From the NCBI RefSeq assembly GCF_030272615.1, contig NC_081406.1, positions 112,439,783 through 112,503,782 on the forward strand: a DNA stretch of 64,000 nt, in the 5' to 3' direction. The stretch is from Cryptomeria japonica (taxonomy: Eukaryota; Streptophyta; Pinopsida; Cupressales; Cupressaceae). Positions 53,133-63,322 of the stretch are shown piece after piece. The stretch's first letter is position 1. Each line of letters begins with the position of its first letter. Below the pieces are notes generated by a model. The model did not search any database. It worked only from the letters and a program-made list of their open reading frames with translations, and had not been told where the DNA came from. A program made the position numbers and the translations under genes.

Positions 53133-54367
53133 TCTAGCGCCACCTTGAATAAATGTTCCTGAACATTTCAGAGATAAAGACTCAAAGACACCTAGAACCT
53201 CCGGAAAATTCAACCTAGCTCATCAAGAGATTAGAAAATGTACTCAAAGTGGAAGGAAAATCTTTGACCAGATCTAGACACTTAGTCTTTGATTACCCAG
53301 GTGTGTGCAAGTGTATTCATTCCTCTCGACAAGACAATTATGACCTTCAGGTTCCCCTATGATCGGCTACATAGTTTATCTGAACTTCAAAAGCATCCTG
53401 GATAGAGCCTCGCTGCTAGTCAGACGTCCATAGTCCAGACGAGGTTATCGCCGCAAGCTCACGAACATTGCTCTATTGCCAGCCAGGCGTCTATAGCCCC
53501 GATGGAGTTACTCGCATATTCCCATTAGCCAATTTTGATATCTCATTTCATTTCATTTTTTTTAATTTTTTTTTCTCTTTCATTTTCTCATTTTTTCTTT
53601 TCTGATATTGCTTTTTCACTCCATCAATTCCTTTGGCTCGTAAGCAGTGAAGCTTACTAGGGTTTGAGGATTGCGGTGGCGCTAAAGTCAGATCTTAGAT
53701 TTTTCACCAATTCACAGCTTTGCCTGAAAACCATAATGACTCGGAGTCTATTAATGTGTGAAGATATAGCAATCAACAGATGCTAGCATCAAGATACAGA
53801 AAATGATTCCCTTCCAAGTCAAATACAGGTCCTGATCAGATGATAAATCTAGAGAGGAACAACCTCGGATTCCGAGTACTTCATGAATAGATATCTAAGA
53901 AATGAGTCTAACATAAAATCCAGGATATTGCCAGTGTGCGAGCAACAACACAAACGCCTTTCTCACGAATGGAGGCTCCTACTCAAGACACCTAAACTAA
54001 AGCAAACGACCGACGGACCGACAAGCAAACAAAGCAACGGACTGACTCAAGGCAAACTAAGCTAAAGCGCACACCAAAAGCAAACTACCCAAAGAAAACA
54101 AACAACTAAACTACCTGAGCCACACTAGATCATGAGTCAAATGACTCAAGGCAAATTAAAAAACAAGGCTCAAAAGACCTCTAACTAAAGACACGAAAAG
54201 AAAACCTACTCTAAACCTATATACAAGACTCCCAGACTCAACACGACTCAAAGAAGCAAAATATATACATGACTTCACATGATTTCTCAGGTTGTGCAAC
54301 AGGAGCATGGCAAAAGTGGTGGTTCTTAGTTGGGCAAATTCATCCTTAAATACAGAAAGGCAAACTT
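53133..54367 (-). other. Non-coding part of J between ORF and 3' LTR
   Basis: No protein or RNA gene is recognised. There is a local repeat: TCAGACGTCCATAGTCC near 53430 and CCAGGCGTCTATAGCCC near 53485. On the plus strand, CTAGCGCCACC after 53132 resembles a TGGCGCC primer site, but the orientation is wrong for this LTR. Confidence 0.5.
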
Positions 54368-55294
54368 TCACCATGCATCCCTCATACTCAGGCAAATTTC
54401 CCTTAAAATGATCAACTGGGGTAATTCGTTAGGACCATGATCAATCCAGATGCAAGTTGTTTTCCCAAAATCCCCATAATCAAAATCATAATAACTTTCA
54501 AGGCTAGGATTAAGGAAAGAGACAACTTGGCATATTTCAGGCTCAGACGGAATTGTATTGTCGGAAGCAAGGTCACCAGCCGCTTCAGGAGGTCGCCATT
54601 GATGATGAACTATTCCACGAGCATCCACAACATGTTGATCTTGATTAGGAAGTTCCTCTTGAAACAAGCTCAGCGCCCCTTCGAATAGCTCAACATTCTT
54701 TGTTTTCATTGAGACATCTTGCATAAACCAGGCATCTTCATGAAATTTTGTTAGCATATCCTCAAAAATGAGAGTCTCCTTGAGGGATTGAGCTTCAAAC
54801 ATCTCCTCTAGTTGATCAAATGTAATCTTTGGTAGCCTTTCTTCTTCAAGCATAGTCTCGGGAGGTCGGAGCTGATGATGGATCATATCACTCACAGTAA
54901 CTTGCTTATTTAGAAAAAAATTTGGCAGTGATTCCACTTGTTCTTCCTCTACAAGATCTTTCAATGCCTCCTCAAATAGCATAATGGTGATGAAATCTTC
55001 AAGCGCCCCTTTGAATAGTTCTTCATACCTGAGCTCACTTATGATAATTTGTATTTCTTTGTTCAACATGTCAACTTGATTGTCTTCTTCAATGAGGCCA
55101 TTTGAAAACTCCTGCAATTCAATCTCAAGGATTTCCTTCTGTAGTATAAATGAGAATTCTTCAAAGAATGAGTCATCTTCTCCTTTAATTGCTTGCTCAA
55201 CTCCTGGATCTTCCTTTATTACTATTTGAGTATTCTCAATTGATTCTTCAACTTTTGTTTCATGGTATTCCTTTTCAGGTGCAGGGCATGGCAA
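54368..55294 (-). CDS. Acidic ORF of element J, second part (unknown)
   Basis: 308 codons, same phase as the frame ending at 55337 and separated from it only by one TAG. The protein is very acidic (about a quarter Glu plus Asp), with predicted helices and an internal repeat: SDMIHHQLRPPE and ARGIVHHQWRPPE, each followed or preceded by an E-E-L/F-rich helix (e.g. ITFDQLEEMFEAQSLKE). The end is ICLSMRDAW. No known domain is recognised; it is neither Gag nor pol by motif. It could be an element-specific structural protein or the remains of a captured gene. Confidence 0.5.
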   Translation of the reverse strand: MPCPAPEKEYHETKVEESIENTQIVIKEDPGVEQAIKGEDDSFFEEFSFILQKEILEIELQEFSNGLIEEDNQVDMLNKEIQIIISELRYEELFKGALEDFITIMLFEEALKDLVEEEQVESLPNFFLNKQVTVSDMIHHQLRPPETMLEEERLPKITFDQLEEMFEAQSLKETLIFEDMLTKFHEDAWFMQDVSMKTKNVELFEGALSLFQEELPNQDQHVVDARGIVHHQWRPPEAAGDLASDNTIPSEPEICQVVSFLNPSLESYYDFDYGDFGKTTCIWIDHGPNELPQLIILREICLSMRDAW

Positions 55295-55336
55295 GCTATC
55301 TATACATTGATCGTCAGGTGTATTTGTATCGTCAAC

Positions 55337-55756
55337 CTAAAACTGGTCCTTCTCACAATCAGATGCTGGAGCAATGTCCTTTTCATAGGTTCTTCTAAAT
55401 TCGGCTGCGAGATGTGCACCCCAAGATCTGTTAATAATACATTCTTCCTTGGACAAAGTTGGCATTCCAAACTGGTTTCTGACTTGATTGATAGCCATTT
55501 CACATACTGAGCAAGTAAATTCAGAGTGAGGTGAGTTATGAATCCTACACCACAATGGTAGCAATATGTTTTCTAAACGCATTTCACCATTCAAAATGAG
55601 CTGACTCTCAATCATCCACAAGAAGCTTAGAAGAGGATCTTTGGTTTCTGGGACACTGAAATTGCTTTCTTCTGCCTCTGGTCTGGGGACATCCCAAAAG
55701 AAGATTTTCCCCTGCGCTGCCGATTCCATCCTTGATAAGTACTTCAAGCAATGCAT
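55337..55756 (-). CDS. ORF of element J, first part (unknown)
   Basis: 139 codons from MHCLKYLSRMESAAQGKIFF to RTYEKDIAPASDCEKDQF, closed by TAG. It contains a pair CSVCEM preceded by SPHSEFT and W-rich stretches (LLSFLWMIESQLILNGEM). The frame continues after the TAG through VDDTNTPDDQC into the 308-codon part, so the two were probably one protein of about 460 residues, or are read through. Family unknown. Confidence 0.45.
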   Translation of the reverse strand: MHCLKYLSRMESAAQGKIFFWDVPRPEAEESNFSVPETKDPLLSFLWMIESQLILNGEMRLENILLPLWCRIHNSPHSEFTCSVCEMAINQVRNQFGMPTLSKEECIINRSWGAHLAAEFRRTYEKDIAPASDCEKDQF

Positions 55757-56295
55757 TTCATCAAGCTCCTCTGTCTCGTGGATTCGACACTACCCTGGTC
55801 TTGCAAACTCGGACAATCTGCATGGATAAAGCTGTATATCTAATCTCCACCAAAGTTCAGGAAAATCAACAGGTCCCCACTTCGAAAAAGCAAAAAGCAG
55901 ACATCCCTAAAAAATAGGGAAAACTTTCTAAAAATAGTCATATTGGGGATCAGGCTAAAAATGCCAAAAACAAAACTTCCTAAAAAAAAGGAAAAAGCAA
56001 AAAAGCAAACTTTCTAAAAATAGAAAGTTGTCCAAATTTGTTCAAATCAATTGCATTCTTCGTCCTTTGGTGTTTCTAGGCACTTTGACGGTGTTTGGAC
56101 TCTATTATCACTTAGTTGGCAAAAACTGACTTTCAATCCCTAGGACTCAAACCGTTCAAAACTTGACAAAACCGAGTAGAACTGAAGCGGAAGGCCACGA
56201 GGCCACGGGGCACTAACAAAAACCCTAGAAAGCAGAAAAGGAGAGGGTCCCCATCTTCAATGGGGTGATGTGTGAGAAAAGGTCACAACAGGGTG

Positions 56296-56450
56296 GAATG
56301 GGCCCCACAAAATCAATCACCTACTTCTCAAATGGATCTTGAGCTAATATTGGATTTAATGGAAGCTCATTTTGTCTATTGGGTTTCCCTATACACTAAT
56401 AGATGGCACCAAAGAAGCAATAGTCTACAAAAAGTCGCAATTATACTCAA
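56296..56450 (-). pseudogene. Gypsy integrase, N-terminal part of catalytic core
   Basis: From about 56410 down the frame reads CIGKPNRQNELPLNPILAQD, then PFEK, a stop, and VIDFVGPIP, the first catalytic Asp motif of plant gypsy integrase. Joining directly to 39101 without the D2 insertion gives PTVHLTSVNYIIPVIYYFTS, the expected next strand. So this and 39101-38625 are one gene. Sequence upstream of about 56450 is no longer recognisable as pol. Confidence 0.75.
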
Positions 56451-57960
56451 TTAATCTCGAATCTGGAGCTAATCGATTTATTCCCCGAAAAAATCGTTGA
56501 ACCAATTTTCAACAGTTTTTGGTGTTTAAATTGCGTTAAAATCATGTTTAAAAACCCAAAAAATGGCAAAAAAAAGTGAAAAAAATCATTGTATAAACCC
56601 ACAAAACCCTACAAAAACTCATCAACCGAATTTGAATGGGCCTTAATCATCCTAAATCGAGGGGAGCATATGAGATAGTGTCGAATCAGCCAGCAAATTT
56701 GCTCTAGATCACAACTTCAATATTGAAGAGCACACGGTTATACAAAGAGTGGGGGGTGAATCAGTATAATAGCAAATTTTACCAATTTAAACTTTTTCAA
56801 CTTCAATCACAACTATATAACTTATCTCATTAACATATTCATTGCATACCAGCATTCATATGTGATCTAACTAATATGAACACAAGTAGAACACAAGATA
56901 TATACGTGGAAACCCTTACGGGAGAAAACCACGGCAAATCAATGCTTTTATAAATTTATTCTTTTACACTGTTTGTAGGCATCAGCCCCTACATTTGTGA
57001 GCACCAACCCACTGGAACTCCAACTCCCAAATCTGATTTTGTGAGCACCAACTCCCAAATCTGAATTTTTTTGAGCACCAACCCCCACTTCAGAATTCAT
57101 GAGCACCAACTCACTTAACATAAATCTGATTTTCCACCTTGACAATGTTTCTATAACAACGGATGATAGATCCACAATCTAGCATAACTCTTTTCACAAA
57201 ACTGCTATATCATCTTCCATAAATCTGTTATGATCTCTTCATAAATCTGTCATAATTTCTTCTTCAAAAATCTTCTATGAACTTCTCCACCAATCTGCTT
57301 TAAGTTACTTATAGATCTACCACAAAATCTTTTATGAAGTCCTCACATTACCTTCAAATCTTCTAATAGTTTGTTCACCAATTTAGTCACAAGAATTACA
57401 CAAATCATTCACTATATGCTCTATCATCTTCTTCTATATATTCATCATTTGTGAGTTAATTTGTCTTGTATACTATCTTCTTTCAAATCTGCATATTCAT
57501 ATTCATATTCATATATCTTCTTGAGTATATAATTGATCTTCACACACACCTTACACACCCTCCTCTTCTCATTTCCAATCTCCATATATACCTTCCAAGT
57601 CATAAAGTCATACCTCTTCACAAATGACATGTCTTCTTTTTAAAAAGTAGTGACTGATCAAAACAGCATGTATCTTTTAATTTAAATATGCTTGGTAAAT
57701 AAGATTTATTTTAAATTGCACCCTTTCAAGGGATCGAATCCTTTAATAAATTACCAACCACGTCTATTCATTATGCACCTCATCATTAATCAAACTCTTT
57801 TTAATTATTAAACAAATTACTTTGTAAATCGCTAACTTTGCACCTCCTTCATCACTGACCCACTAAGTTGACCTCAAATATATGTTGATGTTGAATATTC
57901 AATCATATGAATCGGTTTGTCTTGCATAGCCGATTTTCCAACATAACTTTATGAAATCTT
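56451..57960. other. Unassigned DNA; possible remains of another LTR
   Basis: At 56738-56760 ACAAAGAGTGGGGGGTGAAT looks like a purine tract followed by an LTR start. At 56905 ACGTGGAAACCCTTACGGGA and GAAAACCACGG is a phrase I associate with plant copia sequences. Between 56995 and 57120 the word GAGCACCAACYC occurs four times. No boundary pair was found, so no element is called. Confidence 0.35.
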
Positions 57961-59480
57961 TTACAAATGAAGTTGCTGTAGTATCAGGCCACGTTGGACA
58001 TACCCATCGCTGTTCCAGTCATTGTGTTGTACTCACTGTATTCATCATCGAATTGTTCATTGCTGTATATTCATAAATTGCTGTTCACTTAAACACATCA
58101 CACTTGAGTCTCCAGATCGCTGCATTTCAGACTTTAAATATTCTTTCATAGAAATACTTTCTAGTCACTCTTTAGACATGTCGCTGCCAATAATACAGGT
58201 CACTGCCTTTTTAATTACTGTTCAGAACATGCTTCATGTCTAAATACCTGTAGTTGCTGTTCTTGTCTACACATATACATATTTCTTTGTTGCGTTCTTA
58301 ACAAGTGTCTTTGATCAGTATAATGATTCGTTTATTTTAAACAACATATAGATGCGTTTCTTTAAGTGCATAGTCTTTTACCGTGACAGAAAGAGAAATT
58401 CTTGCTTTATCGATCATATTGTATTTTTTTAATATTATTATCAATAATAGTAGATCGCTGTGTTATTGTCCATCTTTCTTCATAACCAATTTTAGAGATA
58501 AACTCCCCATTAAGCTATCTTCTTTCTAAATTAATTCGGCAATGATGATTGTTCATTACTTTGCTGAAGATATTCTCATTAGTCACGTAAATGAATCCCA
58601 ATATCCTCCAGTAGTCTTCACGCCCGCTTTTGAATTGCAGCAGTCAATTGCTGATCCTCCAGTATGTTTTGAATTGCACCCGATAGTGCTATATTCAATA
58701 TTTTCATACCTTATTGTAAATGGCAGAATTATAATATTGGACAGCTTATTGTTTTCTTTTGACATATTATTTCTTTCTTTAGAATGGGTGATACTCCATA
58801 GACAATGGCGCTGTTTTCTCTAAACAATATCTCTTACTCCACTATAGGCATAATCGTTGCATATTATAAACTTCTTAATACAATCGCTGTCATTGACATT
58901 TCAATTAGAATCACCACCTTTGTTCATCATGGAATCGCTGCTCTTAAACAAGTCGATGGTATTATTTAGAGAGTCACTGTTGTATATATTAATCTCCAGT
59001 ATATCCACTGCTTCTCTTTGATGCTTTATAAAGTCGACCACAAGCTGCATATTATAATCACATTAAATCATGTATGCTTGCCTAATGAAATTGCACCAAA
59101 TCGCTGTATAATTCTTTTAGCTTTATAATGTGCTGACTATGATGGTTACTGACTGTGATAGTCACTGTTTTGACTTTCTATTGTATGCGTTGTAGCTGCT
59201 GACTTAAAATCATGACTGCTCACACTTTTATACACTCTATCAGGTATCCGTATATCCATTGTGCATTATCATATATGTTATAGTCTTTACTATCAGTGCT
59301 ATCCATGTATATTGAAGTCAACCATCTTAATGAGTATGCTGTTCATTTTATATCACTGTCATTAAGAACCGAGTCACCGTCTTTCTAATTTCAATTGCTG
59401 CTACTTAATGATATTCATTGTTGACTTTAGTATCTTTTCCTTTTGATTATTTCATCCTATCTAAGATACAATTTCTTAAA
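57960..59480. repeat. Stretch with scattered TCGCTGT-like motif
   Basis: Words such as ATCGCTGT, GTCGCTGCC, ATTGCTGTTC and GTCACTGTT recur more than twenty times at irregular 20-80 base distance in an otherwise AT-rich stretch. No coding frame of note. The layout resembles the GGCGGAC array in style, with a different motif. Confidence 0.5.
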
Positions 59481-60240
59481 TATAATCAATGTATTTATGT
59501 TCTTTGCTGAAAGATTTGTATCAACAAATCTTATTTGGCAACAACCATTTCTCATGCCACCTTTGACATCAATAATTTCTCATGCCACCTTTGACATCAA
59601 TGACAATTTGTTTATGACACTATCTTCTTACTTGACGTCAATGACAACATTTCCAACAAATATGACTCAAGCTCTTTGCACACCCCGCCCCATGGATTCT
59701 GATGTGAATGAGTATATAATTAATATTCTACACAAACTTTAAAATTAGTACTATAATGCACTATTATAGATGGCACTTCGACAGGCAGAGAGTAAACCCC
59801 TATAGTTTATAATTAATGACAAGTACTATAAAGTACTTTTAATATTTAAACTATTATAGACTACGAATATATATTAATAGTTATATAATAAGCTGTAAAT
59901 TAAAAATAATGTAAAATTTATAATGTATATATATTTGATGGAGGAAACTTGAGTTTTTAGCTTGGTCTGAAGTTCTGAACCCAGAGAGAGACCGCTTAGA
60001 AAGGGTCACTTCCCACAAGGCTGTTAGTTGTAATTAGGGTGAAGAGCGGATTCCAATTGCCTAAGGCAACATTGGAATCCGCCCTTTAGGGCTGGGCCCT
60101 CTTTTCCTTCACATGCCACTCTTAGGGCTGGGCCCTCTCTCTCACGCCAACATAAAATAGGGCAGACCCTATCCTCACGCCACTTGATGTGGCTTTATAA
60201 AAACATGCTAAGGAATAATAATAAATAAAAAGTTATTTTA
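59481..60240. other. Unassigned DNA before copia element E, with a GC hairpin
   Basis: GCGGATTCCAATTGCC (60046-60061) pairs with GGCAACATTGGAATCCGC (60065-60082), giving a 16-bp stem with one two-base bulge. Then AGGGCTGGGCCCTC occurs twice (60088, 60123). A short duplication AATTTCTCATGCCACCTTTG lies at 59543-59600. No gene recognised. Confidence 0.55.
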
Positions 60241-60829
60241 TGTTAAGCCGACTTTAGAGGTTTATACCTAGAGGAAGATATATATATGAGTTCATCAAAT
60301 GAAGTAAAGACATTCATATCACACATACAATGCGATCTGCTCTGCTCCTAAATGCGATCTGCTCTGCTCCTAAATGCGATCTGCCCTCCTACACTTGGCG
60401 AATCTGCTCCTTGGTGAACTGCAAGAACATTTAGCTACATGCTGCTTCAGCCTATCGAAGTTATCTTCTGCTGGCAGATGTCTTGATCATCTACAACTAG
60501 GGACATCACCTTGGCAACTTGTTGTTTGGACAGCAATCAAAGATAAGTGTTGTAATCAGAATATTGTATTTAAGGCATAATCAGATCTAAGGATCTTTCT
60601 TGCTGGGTTGTTCCTCCTAGAAGGTTTTCCCAAGGTACTTGTGTGTTGTGTGTTCATTTTGTTCATTTCTTAACTTTTACTTGTGTGTTGTGTGTTCATT
60701 TTGTTCATTTCTTAACTTTTACTTAATTCTGGAAATTCCTAAGTACTATCAGCAATTCATATAATCTGGAAATTAAGTTAAATTCCTATTTTCTGAGTAT
60801 TGAATTAATCTAAAAGACTAAAGTTAACA
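60241..60829 (+). repeat. 5' LTR of copia element E
   Basis: It starts TGTTAAGCCGACTTTAG and ends CTAAAGTTAACA (TGTTAA/TTAACA inverted ends), directly followed by TGGTATCAGAGCT. Inside are a 22-bp tandem unit ATGCGATCTGCTCTGCTCCT (two and a half copies, 60330-60382) and a 44-bp tandem unit with TTCATTTTGTTCATTTC (two copies, about 60639-60726). The partner LTR lies beyond the window, so the start is inferred from the inverted ends. Confidence 0.65.
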
Positions 60830-60842
60830 TGGTATCAGAGCT
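60830..60842 (+). other. Primer-binding site of element E
   Basis: TGGTATCAGAGCT adjoins the LTR end AACA and is the standard plant initiator Met tRNA complement. Confidence 0.9.
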
Positions 60843-60922
60843 ATAGGCTAGATCAACTTTCAGATTTCAGAATTTAGTACTCTTTTATTTCCAGATTGTT
60901 GTCTCATTCACAGGTCAGGTCA

Positions 60923-62181
60923 ATGGAGCTGAAAGTTGAAGATAGGCTTGATGGAAATCTCAACTTTGCTGCATGGAAGGTTCGAATCATGGTTGCTCTA
61001 GAGGAAGAAGATCTTCTTCACTTCATAGAAGCGAAAGAGCTAACTGAATCTACGGATGCAGCTGAGCTAAAGCAATTCAAAAGGGACGTTGTCAAGGTCA
61101 GAAAGCTTCTTATTGATTCAGTTAAAGACCACCTAGTCACCTCCATTGCCTCATTCACTACTGCAAGAGAAATATTCAGTCATCTACAAGGTACCTATGA
61201 AATTAACAATCTCAGTAAGGCAGTTACTTTAAGGCAACAATTATTAATATCAAAATGTCAAAAGAAGATTGTGCTATGTATTTTATGAGGATTTCAGAAC
61301 TAAAGAATCAGCTAGGTACTATTGGACATAACATAGAAGACAAGGATCTTATTATGATTGCCCTAAATGGTCTACCACACTCATGGGAGTCCTTTATTCA
61401 AACCATAAGTGGTAGAACTGAGTTACCCACCCTTGATCGCCTTAAGAATGATTGCATTCAAGAAGAGTCGCATCTTATCACAAGGGGACAACTCAAAAGT
61501 CCTCAAGTAAATGATCAACACATGCTTGCAGCCCAATGCAAGAAAGGTGGAAATTGGAAGAAGTATTATCCCAAGAGGAATAGAGATTTCAGACCACCTA
61601 GTTCTCAGAATTCTTGGAAGAAGCCAAGAGATATCTCTCGTGTTCGATGTTTCAAATGTGACAAATTTGGCCACTATGCTAAAGAATGTCAGAATGATCC
61701 TATGCAAAGAGAAGCCAACCTAAATGAAGTCTCAGAACAAAATGATGACTTCTTATTCATCTCTGCCCTGTCAAGCAGCATACCCACAGACAGTAACACA
61801 TGGTTGATTGATAGTGGTGCTTCCAGACACATCACAGGCTACCGTGATCACCTTTCAGACTTAGTAGAAAAGGATATCAGTCTACATGTGGTAATTGGTG
61901 ACGATGCTCGATATTCGGTAAGAGGTTCTGGCACTACTTCTTTAAATTTAGACTCTGGTATTTCACTTCACCTTAGTGATATCTTGTTTGTTCCTGGAAT
62001 TAAAAGAAACTTAATTTCCATTTCTGCTCTAGAAGAAAAAGGTTATCAAATAGCATTTTCTGAGGGAAAAGTACTTGCTTGGCCTAAGAAATCTAGTTTT
62101 AAATTTGCTCGTGTAATAGGTAATAGATATGATAGTTTATATAAGCTCTCTACTAACCCTTTTCAAGCCCTCATTCATTAA
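60923..62181 (+). pseudogene. Gag and protease of element E, one frameshift
   Basis: Gag starts MELKVEDRLDGNLNFAAWKV and contains DAAELKQFKRDVVKVRKLL and FTTAREIFSHLQGTYE. Near 61250 the frame shifts by one and continues MSKEDCAMYFMRISELKNQL. The knuckle CFKCDKFGHYAKEC has all ligands, and the protease shows NTWLIDSGASRHITGY with the catalytic Asp-Ser-Gly intact. The frame ends at 62181 just as GAG-pre-integrase begins. Gag would form the particle and package RNA; the protease would process the polyprotein. Confidence 0.85.
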
Positions 62182-63322
62182 TGAGGCTCCCGAATCCTGT
62201 GAGCTATGGCATAAAAGACTTGGACACTTACATTATCAAGCTCTTCCCTCCCTTGGAAAGTTAGTCAAAGGTATGCCTAAATGCAGTCAAATTCATGATG
62301 ATACATGCAAAGGTTGTGCCTTAGGTAAAAATGTTAAAAGCCCTTTTCATAAAAGTGAAAGTAGAGCTAAAAATAAATTAGAACTTGTTCACTCTGATTT
62401 ATGTGGTCTTATGTCTATAGCATCTCCTAGTAGATTTCTTTATTATGTAATCTTCATAGATGATTTCTCTAGAAAAACTTGGATCTACTTCTTGAAATCT
62501 AAAGAATCTAATGAAGTCTTAAGTAGATTTAAAGAGTTTAAGGCATTGACTGAAAACACCTCTGGTAAAAGAATTAAATGTTTAAGATCTGACAATGGAG
62601 GTGAGTATACCTCTGGTAGCTTTCATGATTTTTGTGTTGAGTCAGGAATTAAGAGGGAGTTCTGTGTTCCATACAACCCTTAGCAAAATGGAGTTGCTGA
62701 AAGGAAGAATAGAACAATTGTTGAGGCTGCAAAGGCTATGATTCATGATCAAGATCTGCAGACCTTTCTATGGGCTGAAGCTTCTAGAACAGTGATATAT
62801 ATTCAGAATAGATGTCCTCACCGTGTTCTAAAGAATATGACTCCTAAAGAAGCCTTCACAGGATCCAAACCTGACATCAGTCACTTAAGAATTTTTGGAA
62901 GTCTTGTGTATGTTCATGTGCCCAAGGAAAAGCGAACCAAGTTGGAGCCCTCCGGAAAGAAAGGCATGCTAGTTGGATACAGTGAATCATCCAAGGCCTT
63001 CAAAATCTATATTCCAGGTCAAAGGTATGTTGAGGTAAGTACGGATGTTACTTTTGAAGAAGATATTGCCTTTAAGAAATCAAAAGGGTCTCTTGTTAGT
63101 GATGAAGTTAATGACAATCAAGATATGAATGTTGATACTAACCCTGAGATTCAGAGGGAGCCTATTGAACCTCCACCTCAAGAAAAGCATAATGATCCAC
63201 CGGAGCCAATGAATCCCACTGATATTCCTAGTGACATCTTTGTTAGCAAAAAGAGGCCACTTTGGGTAAGAAACACCATTCCAGACGCTAAAAGATTTGC
63301 TGCTCCCAGTGGGACTTTTTGA
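62129..63322 (+). pseudogene. Integrase of element E, frame-shifted and with a stop
   Basis: After the second frameshift (about 62175) comes CELWHKRLGHLHYQALPSLG with C-x2-C (CKGCALG), the zinc-binding N-terminal domain. The core follows: LVHSDLCG (first Asp), FIDDFSRKTW, LRSDNGGEYTS (second Asp) and NGVAERKNRT (Glu). A TAG at 62682-62684 replaces a Gln codon between NP and QNG. The C-terminal part holds RIFGSLVYVHVPKEKRTKLE and VGYSESSKAFKIYIP. The frame ends in TGA at 63320-63322 in the linker to RT. All three catalytic acidic residues are present. Confidence 0.88.

Larger units (their letters stand above)
49883..55871 (-). mobile_element. Element J: internal region plus one 3.25 kb gypsy LTR, no 5' LTR
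   Basis: Ends are TGTTGACGTG at 49883 and AAATCAACA at 55871. Flanks are GGTCA (49878-49882) and GGTCC (55872-55876), and the D2 sequence CCCTAGGTCCCCACTTCG is split exactly there. The left 3250 bp (49883-53132) is a TGTTGTGACG-type LTR in minus orientation with hairpin array, telobox and TATA. The right 2.7 kb carries a minus-strand ORF pair and no second LTR. So it looks like an inserted element lacking its 5' LTR, or a derivative with altered ends. Confidence 0.6.
39102..56290 (-). mobile_element. Solo LTR of family D (D2), about 5.6 kb, interrupted by elements B and J
   Basis: On the minus strand it starts TGTTGTGACCTTTTCTCACA at 56290 and ends AACACCAACA at 39102. GGGTG flanks both sides (39097-39101, 56291-56295). 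Joining the flanks restores an integrase reading, which confirms the boundaries. After removing B and J with their duplications, about 5.6 kb remains, unusually long for an LTR. It contains the GGCGGACTTT array, U3 sequence shared with D1, a telobox (39916-39932), TATA (39850-39843) and U5. No internal domain exists, so it is a solo LTR. Confidence 0.85.

Noticed and set aside
53133-53148. CTAGCGCCACC after 53132 as a primer-binding site of a plus-strand element
   Set aside because: TATA position in this LTR family and the integrase next to LTR5 show that the LTR sense strand is minus here, so a primer site at this end would be in the wrong place.
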